From JASHPR01 sp963729365 (GTDB lineage: Bacteria > Actinomycetota > Actinomycetes > Streptosporangiales > Streptosporangiaceae): a stretch of 64,000 bases of DNA. Made by a program: the position numbers and the translations under genes. Each line of letters opens with the position of its first letter. Positions within the stretch are counted from its first letter, which is position 1. Location of the stretch: assembly GCA_963729365.1 (NCBI GenBank), contig CAVSNQ010000011.1, positions 1 through 64,000 on the forward strand, written 5' to 3'. Below are positions 25,302-34,384 of this stretch, piece by piece. The notes beneath the pieces are model-generated. The model saw nothing but the letters and a program-made list of their open reading frames with translations. It did no database searches and was not told the origin of the DNA.

Positions 25302-25406
25302 GCCGCCGCCATCACGGGCCGCGGCGGGCCGGGCCGGCCGTGGTGTCAGCCGCGGGTGCAGGCGGCTTCCCGTGTCGGGTCGGGCCGGGAAGTAAACTTC
25401 GGCCGG

Positions 25407-26699
25407 ATGAGCGAGATGCCAACGAACTGGGCGGGCAATGTCACGTTCGGCGCACAGCGATTCCACCGGCCGTCGTCGGTACCGGAGATACAGCACCTGG
25501 TCGCGCGGAGCCAGAAGGTCCGGGCGCTGGGGACGGGCCACTCGTTCAACCTTCTCGCGGATTCCCCCGGTGACCTCATCTCCGCGGCCGGCCTGCCGCG
25601 CCTGATCGAGGTCGACACGGCGAACGCGGCGGTGACGGTCAGCGCCGGCCTACAGTACGGCGAGCTGGCCGTGGCGCTCAACGCGGCGGGCCGCGCGCTG
25701 CCTAACCTGGCGTCGCTGCCGCACATATCGGTGGCGGGCGCGTGCGCTACCGGGACTCACGGCTCCGGCGACCGCAACGGCAACCTCGCGACCGCGGTGT
25801 CGGCCGTGCAGATGGTCACCGCGGACGGCGCCGTCGTGACCGCGAGCCGGGACGCCGACCCCGGCCGGTTCCCCGGGATCGTGGTGGCACTCGGCGCCCT
25901 CGGTATCGTCACCCGGCTGACGCTCGACACGGTGCCGGCCTTCGACGTACGGCAGTACGTCTACGAGGACCTGCCGCAAGCGCAGGTAACCAGGCATTTC
26001 GACGAGATCATGGCCAGCGCGTACAGCGTGAGCCTGTTCACCGACTGGCGCAGCCCGCGGATCCGCCAGGCCTGGCTGAAGCGCCGGGCGGACGCCGCGG
26101 ACTCCTGGGCGCCCGAGCCACGGTGGATGGGCGGCCGGCTGGCGGACGGCCCGCGCAATCCGGTGCCCGGCCTGCCCCCGGCCTGGTGCACCGAGCAAAT
26201 GGGAGTGCCCGGGCCGTGGCACGAGCGGCTGCCGCACTTCCGGCTGGACTTCACCCCCGGCTCCGGTGACGAGCTGCAGTCCGAGTACCTGCTGCAGCGG
26301 GCGGGCGCGACCGACGCGCTGCGTGCGCTGCGGCCGATCGCCGGCCAGATGGCCCGGGTGCTGCGGATCTGCGAGATCCGCACCATCGCCGCGGACGAGG
26401 CGTGGCTGAGCCCGAGCTACCGGCGGGACTCGGTCGCTTTCCATTTCACCTGGGTCAAGGACTGGGCGGCTGTCGAGCCGGTCCTGGCCCAGATCGAGGA
26501 GCGCCTGGCGCCGCTGCAGGCCAGGCCGCACTGGGGGAAGCTCTTCGTCATGAGCCCCGAGGCCGTGCGCGGCCTGTACCCGCGGCTTGACGACTTCCGG
26601 CAGCTGATGCGCGGCTACGACCCGGCCGGCCGGTTCCGCAACGACCTGCTTGACCGCTATTTCCCGCCGGACAGCAATCCAGAGAGGAAGACGGCATGA
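25407..26699 (+). CDS. FAD-linked oxidase, alditol oxidase (AldO)/aldonolactone-oxidase type
   Basis: 430 residues in the VAO flavoprotein family. GTGHSFNLLAD carries the His (residue 45) that is covalently joined to FAD in AldO. PHISVAGACATGTHGSG and GIVVALGALGIVTRLTLD complete the FAD domain, and the C-terminal HWGKLF is the ALO-family motif. It probably oxidises a polyol such as xylitol or sorbitol to the aldose with release of H2O2, as in related Streptomyces AldO, or acts on an aldonolactone. The stop overlaps the next ATG (ATGA), coupling it to a D-2-hydroxyacid dehydrogenase. Confidence 0.85.
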   Translation: MSEMPTNWAGNVTFGAQRFHRPSSVPEIQHLVARSQKVRALGTGHSFNLLADSPGDLISAAGLPRLIEVDTANAAVTVSAGLQYGELAVALNAAGRALPNLASLPHISVAGACATGTHGSGDRNGNLATAVSAVQMVTADGAVVTASRDADPGRFPGIVVALGALGIVTRLTLDTVPAFDVRQYVYEDLPQAQVTRHFDEIMASAYSVSLFTDWRSPRIRQAWLKRRADAADSWAPEPRWMGGRLADGPRNPVPGLPPAWCTEQMGVPGPWHERLPHFRLDFTPGSGDELQSEYLLQRAGATDALRALRPIAGQMARVLRICEIRTIAADEAWLSPSYRRDSVAFHFTWVKDWAAVEPVLAQIEERLAPLQARPHWGKLFVMSPEAVRGLYPRLDDFRQLMRGYDPAGRFRNDLLDRYFPPDSNPERKTA

Positions 26700-27661
26700 C
26701 CACGACGGCCCTGCTGGTCGGAGTGCTCGACGACTACCAGAGCGCGGCCCGCGAGTTCGGGCCGTGGAGCGAGCTGGACGACGCGGCCGACGTCACGATC
26801 TTCTCCGACCACGTCGCCGGCACCGGCCTTCTCGTCGACCGCCTGGCACCGTTCGACGTGATCGTGGCGATGCGCGAGCGCACCCGCTTCCCGCGCGAGG
26901 TCCTGGAGCGGCTCCCCCGGCTGCGGCTGCTCGTCAGCACCGGCATGGGCACCGCCCACATCGACATCCCGGCGGCCGGCGAACTCGGCATCACCGTGTC
27001 GGGCACCGGCGGCCGGCCCCAGCCCGCCGCTGAGCTGACCTGGGCGCTGATCCTCGGGCTGGCCCGGCACGTGGCCGCGGAGGACGCCGGGATGCGGGCC
27101 GGTCTCTGGGGGCGGACGGTTGGCACCGACCTGGCCGGCGCGACCCTCGGCGTCATCGGCCTCGGGAACCTCGGCCGGCGGGTGGCCACGGTCGGCCAGG
27201 CGTTCGGCATGCACGTGGTCGCCTGGAGCCAGAACCTCGACCCCTCCGTGGCCGCCGCGGCCGGCGTCGAGGCCGTCGACAAGGCAACCCTGCTCCGCAG
27301 CGCTGACATCGTGACGATCCACCTCAAGCTCAGCGAGCGCACGACAGGGCTGATCGCCGGCCCCGACCTGGCGCTGATGAAGCCGACCGCCTACCTGGTC
27401 AACACCTCGCGCGGCCCGATCGTGGACGAGGCGGCGCTGATCGACGCGCTGCGCGCCGGGCGCATCGCCGGGGCCGGCCTTGACGTGTTCGACATCGAGC
27501 CGCTCCCGGCGGACCACCCGCTGCGCACCGCGCCGAGGACCTTGCTCACGCCGCACATCGGCTACGTCACCGCCGGCAGCTACCAGGCCTTCTACTCGGG
27601 CGCCGTCGAGGCCATCCTCGCCTTCCTTGACGGTCACCCGATCAGGGTCCTGAACGCCTGA
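26696..27661 (+). CDS. D-2-hydroxyacid dehydrogenase (NAD(P)-dependent)
   Basis: 321 residues. The Rossmann motif is GVIGLGNLGRRVA. The catalytic Arg is in VNTSRGPIVDE, the Glu in DVFDIEPLP and the catalytic His in LLTPHIGYVT. It starts inside the previous gene (ATGA overlap), with AGAGGAAG as ribosome-binding site, so it is co-translated with the alditol-oxidase-like enzyme. This suggests joint polyol or sugar-acid metabolism; the exact 2-hydroxyacid is unknown. It is convergent with purU, 5 bp away. Confidence 0.88.
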   Translation: MTTTALLVGVLDDYQSAAREFGPWSELDDAADVTIFSDHVAGTGLLVDRLAPFDVIVAMRERTRFPREVLERLPRLRLLVSTGMGTAHIDIPAAGELGITVSGTGGRPQPAAELTWALILGLARHVAAEDAGMRAGLWGRTVGTDLAGATLGVIGLGNLGRRVATVGQAFGMHVVAWSQNLDPSVAAAAGVEAVDKATLLRSADIVTIHLKLSERTTGLIAGPDLALMKPTAYLVNTSRGPIVDEAALIDALRAGRIAGAGLDVFDIEPLPADHPLRTAPRTLLTPHIGYVTAGSYQAFYSGAVEAILAFLDGHPIRVLNA

Positions 27662-27666
27662 CCCGT

Positions 27667-28512
27667 TCAGCCGAAGACAACGGTGCGCGCGCCGGCCAGC
27701 ACCACGCGGTCCTCGGCATAGAGGCGCACCGCGCGGGCCAGCACCAGCCGCTCCACATCGCGGCCGATGGCCACGAGCTGCTCGGGGGCGTGGGCATGCC
27801 CGACCCTGGCCACGTCCTGCTCGATGATCGGGCCCTCGTCCAGCTCTGGGGTGACGAAGTGGGCGGTCGCCCCGATGAGCTTCACGCCCCGCTCGTAGGC
27901 CTGATCGTACGGTCTGGCTCCCTTGAATCCCGGCAGGAAGGAGTGATGAATGTTGATCACCCGCCCCTCCAGCCTGCGGCACAGGTCGTCGGAGAGCACC
28001 TGCATGTACCTGGCCAGGACGACGACGTCGATCTGGTGCTCGGCGATCAGGGCCAGCAATGCCGCCTCGGCCTCCGGCTTGGTCGCCGCGGTCACGGGAA
28101 CATGCCGGTACGGCAGGCCGTATCGTTCGACGAGCGGCCTGCAGGTGTCGTGATTGGAGACCACAAGCTGGAGGTCGGCGGGCAGTTCCCCGATGTCCCA
28201 CCGGTACAGCAGGTCGGAGAGGCAGTGGTCGAGCCTGGAGACCATCACGAGCACCCGGCGGCGGCTCGACTCCGGCCGCAGGGTGAGCACCGGCTGGAAC
28301 CGCAACACCGCGCCCGCGATGAGATCGCGGATCGACGCGAGGTCTTCTTCAGGGCTTTCGAAAGAGGTCCGCATGCAGAACAGGCCGGTGGGCGGGTCGG
28401 AGAACTGCGCGCTCTCCAGGATGTTGCCCTTGGCCTGCACGATCCCCTCGGCCAGGGAGCGTACGATCCCAGGCTGGTCGTCGCAGCGCAGGGTCAGGAT
28501 GTAGCGTTCCAT
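27667..28512 (-). CDS. purU: Formyltetrahydrofolate deformylase
   Basis: It hydrolyses 10-formyl-THF to formate and THF. Residues 1-80 are an ACT domain (LRCDDQPGIVRSLAEGIV). The rest is a formyltransferase fold with catalytic Asn and His in INIHHSFLPGFKGARPYDQAYERG and Asp in FVTPELDEGPIIEQD. The length (281) is normal for PurU. It ends five bases from the convergent D-2-hydroxyacid dehydrogenase. Confidence 0.94.
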   Translation of the reverse strand: MERYILTLRCDDQPGIVRSLAEGIVQAKGNILESAQFSDPPTGLFCMRTSFESPEEDLASIRDLIAGAVLRFQPVLTLRPESSRRRVLVMVSRLDHCLSDLLYRWDIGELPADLQLVVSNHDTCRPLVERYGLPYRHVPVTAATKPEAEAALLALIAEHQIDVVVLARYMQVLSDDLCRRLEGRVINIHHSFLPGFKGARPYDQAYERGVKLIGATAHFVTPELDEGPIIEQDVARVGHAHAPEQLVAIGRDVERLVLARAVRLYAEDRVVLAGARTVVFG

Positions 28513-28628
28513 GGCTCAGCGTCGCACGCCGGGCCGGCCCGCCGCGATGTGCCCGGGCACCGAGAAGGCGACACTCGGATGTGCCCTGGCCCCAAGCGGG
28601 GCCCTGATCACGATGGCGAGGTGCGGAC

Positions 28629-30020
28629 ATGGACATGCGGAACTGGCTGAGCAAAGGCGTGGACGCGGTCGAGGACTGGCAGGCCGCATTCGGCCCGTTT
28701 GAGCGCGACGCCGCGCTGCGGATCACCGACGAGCAGTTCGCCAGCGCGTTCGGCGTCTTCACGGAGCGGCTCAGGGAGAACTACCCGTTCTTCCACCCGT
28801 CCTACGCCGGGCAGATGCTGAAGCCCCCGCATCCCGCCGCGATCGTCGGCTACCTCACCGCGATGCTGGTCAACCCCAACAACCACGCGCTCGATGGCGG
28901 CCCGGCGACGGCCCGGATGGAGAAGGAGGCCGTGGCGCAGCTGGCCCAGATGTTCGGCCTGGCCACGCACCTCGGCCACCTGACGACCAGCGGCACGATC
29001 GCGAACCTGGAGGCCCTCTACGTCGCCCGCGGACTGCATCCCGGCCGCGGCATCGCCTACAGCGCCGATGCGCACTACACCCACTCCCGCATGTGCGGCG
29101 TGCTCGGCATGGAGGGAACCGCGGTGGCGGTGGACAGGGCGGGCCGGCTGGATCTCGGCGCGCTCGATGCGCTGCTCGCCCGGGGCCGCATCGGGACCGT
29201 GGTCGCCACGGCCGGCACGACCGGCCTGGGCGCCGTCGACCCCGTGCACGAGGTGCTCGCGATCGCCCGCCCCCGCGGGGTCCGGGTCCATGTCGACGCC
29301 GCCTACGGCGGCTTCTTCACCCTGCTGGCGGGCATGAGCGACCTCGGCATCGACGCGGCGCCGTGGCGGGCGATCGCGGAGTGCGACTCCGTGGTCGTCG
29401 ACCCGCACAAGCACGGTCTGCAGCCCTACGGATGCGGGGCCGTGCTGTTCCGGGACCCCGACGTCGGGCGCTTCTACCTGCACGACTCGCCGTACACCTA
29501 CTTCACATCGGATGATCTGCACCTCGGCGAGATCAGCCTCGAGTGCTCGAGGGCCGGAGCAGCGGCCGCCGCGCTGTGGCTCACGTTCCGGCTCCTGCCG
29601 CCCACCCCGGAGGGGCTCGGCCGGGTGCTGGCGGCCTGCCGCCGGGCCGCGCTGGACTGGGCGCGGCTGCTCGAGGACTCCGGCCGACTGGAGCTCTACC
29701 AGCGCCCGGAGCTGGACATCGTCTGCTATTTCCCGGCCACCAGCCCGCTGGCCATGTCCGCGATCGACGAAGCCAGCGCCCGCATGCTGGCCGACGGAAT
29801 GGCCGACTCGGCTCATCCGGTGTACCTCAGCACGCTGCGGGTGACCGCCGACGCGTTCGCCCGCCGCCACCCGGCTGTGGCCGGTGACCGCGACGGGACG
29901 AGGATCTTGCGCAGCGTGCTGATGAAACCCGAGGCCGAGAGCTTCGTCGGGGAGCTGCACTCCCGCATCGAGCACCTGGCCGCCGGATCTAGCCGTCCCA
30001 CCCGGCGGCACGGATGTTGA
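28629..30020 (+). CDS. Pyridoxal-phosphate-dependent group II decarboxylase
   Basis: 463 residues. Substrate/cofactor pieces: FFHPSYAGQMLKPPHPAA, LTTSGTIANLEAL, VATAGTTGLGAVDPV, the PLP-Asp in HVDAAYGGFF and the Schiff-base Lys in VVDPHKHGLQPYGCG. This is the family of aromatic L-amino-acid, glutamate and 2,4-diaminobutyrate decarboxylases; the branch cannot be decided here. It is divergent from purU with a ~115-bp gap. The MarR gene downstream (30141) may regulate it. Confidence 0.88.
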   Translation: MDMRNWLSKGVDAVEDWQAAFGPFERDAALRITDEQFASAFGVFTERLRENYPFFHPSYAGQMLKPPHPAAIVGYLTAMLVNPNNHALDGGPATARMEKEAVAQLAQMFGLATHLGHLTTSGTIANLEALYVARGLHPGRGIAYSADAHYTHSRMCGVLGMEGTAVAVDRAGRLDLGALDALLARGRIGTVVATAGTTGLGAVDPVHEVLAIARPRGVRVHVDAAYGGFFTLLAGMSDLGIDAAPWRAIAECDSVVVDPHKHGLQPYGCGAVLFRDPDVGRFYLHDSPYTYFTSDDLHLGEISLECSRAGAAAAALWLTFRLLPPTPEGLGRVLAACRRAALDWARLLEDSGRLELYQRPELDIVCYFPATSPLAMSAIDEASARMLADGMADSAHPVYLSTLRVTADAFARRHPAVAGDRDGTRILRSVLMKPEAESFVGELHSRIEHLAAGSSRPTRRHGC

Positions 30021-30140
30021 GCGGCTCGTCGTCTATGACACCGACGGGTGGCCCGTCCGGCTGGAACGGACCTGATCGACTTCGAGGAGCGCCCGCGGGC
30101 AGCGCACACTTGCGGGCACTGCGGCACGTACGATCGCCGT

Positions 30141-30656
30141 ATGCCTCGTCGACTTGCGGCTGGCAGCGCCAGCGATCTCGTGCGGGCCGAGCGCGACATC
30201 CGCGGCCGGATCGGCGATCAGCATCTCGACTTCGCAGCGATGGCCGCGGTGTCCAACATCTACCGCGCGGCCAACGTGATCCGGAACCACATGGAACAGA
30301 AGGTGCTGGCCGACGAGGACCTCTCCTGGGCCGCGTTCACCGTGCTGTTCGTGCTGTGGACCTGGGGCGACCAGCAGACCCGGCACCTGGCCGCCGAGGC
30401 CGGAGTCACCAAGGGAACGCTGACCGGCGTGCTGAAGACCCTGGAGAAGCGGGGCCTCGCCCGGCGGCGGGCGCACGACGCGGACGGCCGGCTCGTGCTG
30501 GTCAGCTTGGAGCCCAAGGGGCTCGGCGTGATCGAGCGGCTGTTCCCGGCGTTCAACATGGGCGAGGCGTTCGTCAGCGCCAGCCTCACCGAGCAGGAGA
30601 AGAATCAGCTCGCCTCGCTGCTCCGCAAGATCATCCGCTCGGTCGAGGACGGCTAG
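30141..30656 (+). CDS. MarR-family transcriptional regulator
   Basis: 171 residues with a winged helix: HLAAEAGVTKGTLTGVLKTLEKRGL is the recognition helix region and RRRAHDADGRLVLVSLEPKG the wing. The N-terminal and C-terminal helices form the dimer. ATG 30141 has no clear ribosome-binding site, so it may be leaderless; an upstream start at 30048 would add unsupported sequence. It follows the decarboxylase and could respond to its substrate, by inference only. Confidence 0.88.
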   Translation: MPRRLAAGSASDLVRAERDIRGRIGDQHLDFAAMAAVSNIYRAANVIRNHMEQKVLADEDLSWAAFTVLFVLWTWGDQQTRHLAAEAGVTKGTLTGVLKTLEKRGLARRRAHDADGRLVLVSLEPKGLGVIERLFPAFNMGEAFVSASLTEQEKNQLASLLRKIIRSVEDG

Positions 30657-30675
30657 GGCTGGCCCGCCGCCGGAA

Positions 30676-30739
30676 GGCTGATCCGGGCCGGAATGTACGC
30701 GCTCGCCGAGCGCGAACTCAAGGGCCGGGCGGATCAGCC
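30676..30739. terminator. Nested stem-loop between convergent genes, bidirectional terminator
   Basis: Outer arms GGCTGATCCG (30676-30685) and CGGATCAGCC (30730-30739) pair perfectly. Inside, CGCGCTC (30698-30704) pairs with GAGCGCG (30708-30714) over a 3-nt loop. The structure lies between MarR (stop 30656) and the amidotransferase (stop 30778), which converge. Confidence 0.75.
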
Positions 30740-30777
30740 CCACTCCTCGCCGGCTAATGGCAGGCGGCCTGGAGCAG

Positions 30778-31473
30778 CTAAGGGCGGTCTTGCTCCTCGG
30801 GGGCCTGCTCGGCGATCCGCAGCGCGGACGCAACGAGCGCATCGGCGCGGCTGCGCGCGGCCGGCTCCTCGGCGAAGGTCTGAGCCAGGAACCGGTCCGG
30901 GTCGATGCCTTCCTGCTTGGCCTCCTCCCGCCCGCCCGCGTCCAGCCACTTGGCGAGCAGGGCGCCATCAGGCTCGGGATGAAACTGGACCGCCAGGTGC
31001 CGGCCCAGCGAGAAGGCCTGTACCCCGACCTCACTGCGGGCGAGCACCCTGGCCTGCGGCGGCGGGAAGAACCGGTCGCCGTGAAACTCCAGCCAGGGAC
31101 CGGGCGGGATCAGCTCGTCGTCGAGCGAGTCGATCACCGACCAGCCGATCTCCTTGCGGACGGCGGCCTCGACGCGGCCGCCGAACGCGGCGGCCAGCGC
31201 CTGCGCGCCGAAGCAGATGCCGAGCACCGGCACCCCGGCCTCGTCCGCCCGCCGTAGCCAGGCCAGTTCCTCGGCGATCCAGGCCCGGTCAGGGCTGTCG
31301 TCGTAGACCGCCCAGACAGCGCCGAGCACCACGACATGATCGATGCCGTCGAGCGCGGGCAGGCCCTCCTTCGGGAACAGGCTGACGCTGAGCTCGGCGC
31401 CGCGTGCCTCGAACGCCTCGCCGATGAACCCGGCCGAATCCTCCTCGTGGTGGCGGATGACGACGACTTGCAT
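30778..31473 (-). CDS. Class I glutamine amidotransferase-like protein
   Basis: 231 residues with the amidotransferase triad: Cys in VLGICFGAQALA, His in VQFHPEP and the following Glu (FHPE). It has no synthetase half and is not a complete GMP synthase. A family of free-standing GATases of unknown substrate, some involved in gamma-glutamyl hydrolysis, has this architecture. ATG 31473 is chosen; the frame extends upstream without homology. It is divergent from a P450 relic. Confidence 0.8.
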   Translation of the reverse strand: MQVVVIRHHEEDSAGFIGEAFEARGAELSVSLFPKEGLPALDGIDHVVVLGAVWAVYDDSPDRAWIAEELAWLRRADEAGVPVLGICFGAQALAAAFGGRVEAAVRKEIGWSVIDSLDDELIPPGPWLEFHGDRFFPPPQARVLARSEVGVQAFSLGRHLAVQFHPEPDGALLAKWLDAGGREEAKQEGIDPDRFLAQTFAEEPAARSRADALVASALRIAEQAPEEQDRP

Positions 31474-31556
31474 GGACCGATTCTCTCCTAACCGCGGCGC
31501 GCCGCCCGCGCCGCCCCGTCCGTGCCGCAGCATCTCCCGCCGTTGCCCGGTCGTTC

Positions 31557-31570
31557 GTTTGGTGCCAAAC
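31557..31570. promoter_or_regulatory. Palindrome GTTTGGTGCCAAAC, likely repressor operator
   Basis: Perfect 6-bp arms around TG, ending 8 bp before the ATG at 31579. A site so close to a start would block transcription or ribosome access. It probably once governed the P450 relic that follows; the cognate regulator is not identified. Confidence 0.55.
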
Positions 31571-31578
31571 TAACTGCC

Positions 31579-31953
31579 ATGACCAGGGCTGTCGACCTGA
31601 CCGATCTTGACATGTGGGCGCGGGGCGTCCCATATCCCGAGTTCACCCGGCTGCGCCGGGAGGCGCCGGTCGCCTGGCATGACGAGGCACCGCCGAATTC
31701 GGGCTTCTGGTCAGTCCTTTGTTACAACGACATTGTCGCAGCAAGCCGCGACGTTGGCACATTCTCATCGGCGCGCGGGATCTCGTTCGAGGAGCCGACC
31801 GACGAGGACATGACTGCTCGCCGCGATCATCGACACCCACCCGCCCGATCACACCAAGCTGCGCAAGGTGGCTTCGCCTCAACCTGGGTGCTGCGCGCCC
31901 GGCGGTCGGGCAGTGCCGAACTGACCGACTTGAGCACCGAGAGCACGGCGTGA
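31579..31953 (+). pseudogene. Cytochrome P450, N-terminal fragment with frameshift
   Basis: It reads as the P450 N-terminus: MWARGVPYPEFTRLRREAPVAW, then SVLCYNDIVAASRDVGTFSS and FEEPTDEDMT. The next conserved segment, LLAAIIDTHPPDHTKLRKV, appears in a different frame at about 31814, proving a small indel. The gene then stops; the I-helix, ExxR and heme-Cys parts are absent. It cannot bind heme. Confidence 0.8.
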
Positions 31954-32051
31954 GCGAGTGACCCGCCGGCCGTCGGCTACATCGCCGCCCGGCGGTCGCC
32001 GGCGAGCCAGCTGCTCCGGCCGAAAACCAGTCGGAGGCGCGTGGCGACGTG

Positions 32052-32393
32052 ATGGACAATGTCGTCATGGCCGATCTTGACCCGGAGTCCATCCTGGAGT
32101 CGCTGGCTGGCGACCCGCTACTGCGGGCGTTCATCGGCAGCGGCCGGCTGCAGGCCCTGCCCGCCAAACGATCGCGGCGGCGCCTGCTGCTCGACCGGAT
32201 CGCCCAGGCGTTCCAGCCGGGCGTGCACTACCCGGAACGGCGCGTCAGCCTGTTCCTCGGTGCCATTCACCCTGACTACGCCGCGCTGCGCCGGTACCTG
32301 GTCGACGAGGACTTCCTGTCCAGGTCCGGCGGTGAGTACTGGCGCAGCGGCGGCACTGTCCCCGCGCCGCCAGCACCCGAACAGGCAAGATAG
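32052..32393 (+). CDS. DUF2087 domain protein
   Basis: 113 residues. LQALPAKRSRRRLLLDRIAQAF, then YPERRVSLFLGAIHPDYAALRRYLVDEDFLSR is the DUF2087 pattern, a small winged-helix-like domain often fused to or near DNA-binding regulators. GGAGGCG lies about 12 bp before ATG 32052. The next gene starts 4 bp after its stop, suggesting an operon. No known enzyme activity. Confidence 0.82.
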   Translation: MDNVVMADLDPESILESLAGDPLLRAFIGSGRLQALPAKRSRRRLLLDRIAQAFQPGVHYPERRVSLFLGAIHPDYAALRRYLVDEDFLSRSGGEYWRSGGTVPAPPAPEQAR

Positions 32394-32397
32394 GGGC

Positions 32398-33171
32398 ATG
32401 CCCCGTCCCGTGCCGCGTCACGATCATGACGCCGGCGGACCTGCCGACGTGCTGGCCGCGAAGGCCGCGCTGCGGGAGGAGGTGTGGTCGGCGATGCGCG
32501 CGGCGAAGGTGGCCAGGTTTCCCGGCGCGGCCGGGCGCATCCCGAACTTCACCGGCGCCGAGGCCGCCGCCGAGCGGCTTCGCGCCACGCCGGCATGGCA
32601 GACCGCCGCCACCGTGAAGGCCAACCCGGACTCCGCGCAGTGGCCGGTACGCCAGCGCGCGCTCGAAGACGGCAAGACCGTGTACATGGCGGTTCCGCGC
32701 CTGGCCGGGGAGGAGCCGTTCTTTGCCCTCGATCCCGCCCACCTGAGTGAGCCGCCGCGCAAGGCGGCGTCGATCAGCGGGGCCTCCCGGTCCGCCCGGC
32801 GGGTCACGCTGGCCGGACTGTCCCCGGTCGACCTGGTGGTGATGGGCTGTGTCGCGGCCGGCCAGGACGGCGCCCGGCTGGGCAAGGGCGGCGGGTTCGC
32901 CGACCTGGAATTCGCGCTGGCCACCGCGGCCGGCCTGATCGGGCCGCACACCGTGTCGGTCACCACCGTTCACGAACTCCAGGTCCGCGCGGCCGGGACA
33001 ATCCCGCTCACCGGCCACGACGTGCCGCTGGACTTCATCATCACGCCCGAGCGCGTCATCGACTGCCGTTCCCGGCACGGGCCACGGCCGCCTGCCGAAA
33101 TCCGCTGGGAAGACCTGACCGAGGAGAAGATCGCGGCCATACCGCTGCTCGCGGCCCAGCACTCCAGATAG
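32398..33171 (+). CDS. 5-formyltetrahydrofolate cyclo-ligase-like protein
   Basis: 257 residues. MGCVAAGQDGARLGKGGGFADLEFALA is the nucleotide/folate-binding signature of the MTHFS family. The N-terminal AALREEVWSAMRAAKVARFP and the later TTVHELQV fit. The family activates 5-formyl-THF, but many bacterial relatives of this longer type have uncharacterised activity. ATG 32398 follows TAGGGG and sits 4 bp after the DUF2087 stop. Confidence 0.75.
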   Translation: MPRPVPRHDHDAGGPADVLAAKAALREEVWSAMRAAKVARFPGAAGRIPNFTGAEAAAERLRATPAWQTAATVKANPDSAQWPVRQRALEDGKTVYMAVPRLAGEEPFFALDPAHLSEPPRKAASISGASRSARRVTLAGLSPVDLVVMGCVAAGQDGARLGKGGGFADLEFALATAAGLIGPHTVSVTTVHELQVRAAGTIPLTGHDVPLDFIITPERVIDCRSRHGPRPPAEIRWEDLTEEKIAAIPLLAAQHSR

Positions 33172-33254
33172 CGGGCCGCGAACGGTGCACACCTACCGCG
33201 GGCTGGCCGCCCGAGCGCACCTGGAAGTCGAATGGGCCAAAGACGGGGCTCTGC

Positions 33255-33374
33255 ATGGTCGACGACCTCGAAACCCAAGCACAATCAACCCAGGTGCCCG
33301 CGTATTCCAGCCAGGCTGAACCGAGCAAGCGCCCGCTGGAAGCAGCGGTCCGCCCCTTAGCCGAAGGTAACTGA
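33255..33374 (+). CDS. Candidate 39-residue small protein
   Basis: A short frame MVDDLETQAQSTQVPAY (start of the 39-residue product) stops two bases before the next ATG (33377). Close spacing and the absence of another gene in the gap favour a leader or small accessory protein. The ribosome-binding site is weak (GGGGCTCTGC), and the composition (Gln/Ser/Ala) suggests a disordered peptide. It may be chance. Confidence 0.35.
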   Translation: MVDDLETQAQSTQVPAYSSQAEPSKRPLEAAVRPLAEGN

Positions 33375-33376
33375 CG

Positions 33377-34384
33377 ATGCCGATATCAGAGTCGTCCGCA
33401 CCGAGGTTCACGATGGCGTGCCAGGCCTACGATCGCATGCAGCCATTGCGCGACGGCACCGTCCAGCTCGGCGGGGGGATGCTGAACTTCCTCGACCTGC
33501 CGGTGGAGGAAACGTTCTTCCGGATGGTGAAATACCGGGAGTTCGACATCGCCGAGCTGTCGCTCTCCAGCTATCTCATCAGCCTGGAACACGGGCACCC
33601 GTTCGTCGCCGTTCCCGTCTTCCCTTCCCGGGTGTTCCGGCACAGCGGGATCTACGTGCGCCGCGACTCGCCGATCACCGACCCCACGGCCCTGGCCGGC
33701 AAGACCGTCGGCGTGCCGGAGTACCAGATCACGGCCTCGGTCTGGATCCGCGGCATCCTGGCCGAACGCCACGGCCTCGACGTCACGGCGGTGCGCTACC
33801 GGACCGGCGGCCTCGACACCCCCGGGCGGGTCGAGAAGCTGCCGCTGAACCTGCCCCCCGGGGTCGACGTCGAGCCGATCGACTCGCGCCAGACACTGTG
33901 CCAGTTGCTGCTCGACGGCACGCTCGACGCTATCTATTCGGCGCGCAATCCTCCTCCCTTCAACGAACCGGGTGGCGGTGGCCTGCGTCGGCTGTTTATC
34001 GATCCGGTGGGAGTCGAGCAGGAGTACTACGCGGCCACGGGGATCTTCCCGATCATGCATACGCTGGCCATCCGCCGCGAGATCTACGAGCAGAACCGAT
34101 GGCTGGCCCGTGAGCTCATCAAGGCGTGCGAGGCGGCGAAGGCGATCGCGCTCTCCGGCATCGGGGAGACGAACGCGCTCCGGTACGCGTTGCCCTGGCT
34201 CTGGGCCGAAGTCGAACGAACTCGCAACACCCTCGGTGACGACTGGTGGCCTTACGGCATCGAGCCCAACCGCGTGACCCTGGAGACCTTTTTCCGGTAC
34301 CACCACGAGCAGGGCCTGTCACCGCGGCGGTACGAGGCAGAGGAAGTATTCGCCCGCGAGTCCCTCGAGACCTTCGTAGTCTGA
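33377..34384 (+). CDS. 4,5-dihydroxyphthalate decarboxylase-like protein
   Basis: 335 residues of the substrate-binding-like fold shared with 4,5-dihydroxyphthalate decarboxylase. Typical parts: MVKYREFDIAELSLSSYLIS, VPVFPSRVFRHSGIYVRRDS, GKTVGVPEYQITASVWIRGIL and PIMHTLAIRREIYEQNRWLA. True decarboxylation of an aromatic acid is possible; many relatives are periplasmic-binding-like proteins of unknown function. There is no signal peptide. Together with the LigB/LigJ-like operon at 12-15 kb it hints at aromatic catabolism in this region. Confidence 0.75.
   Translation: MPISESSAPRFTMACQAYDRMQPLRDGTVQLGGGMLNFLDLPVEETFFRMVKYREFDIAELSLSSYLISLEHGHPFVAVPVFPSRVFRHSGIYVRRDSPITDPTALAGKTVGVPEYQITASVWIRGILAERHGLDVTAVRYRTGGLDTPGRVEKLPLNLPPGVDVEPIDSRQTLCQLLLDGTLDAIYSARNPPPFNEPGGGGLRRLFIDPVGVEQEYYAATGIFPIMHTLAIRREIYEQNRWLARELIKACEAAKAIALSGIGETNALRYALPWLWAEVERTRNTLGDDWWPYGIEPNRVTLETFFRYHHEQGLSPRRYEAEEVFARESLETFVV

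Noticed and set aside
25000..34384. Secondary-metabolite gene cluster
   Set aside because: The P450 is a fragment, and there is no PKS, NRPS, terpene synthase or RiPP enzyme; the oxidases form separate small operons.
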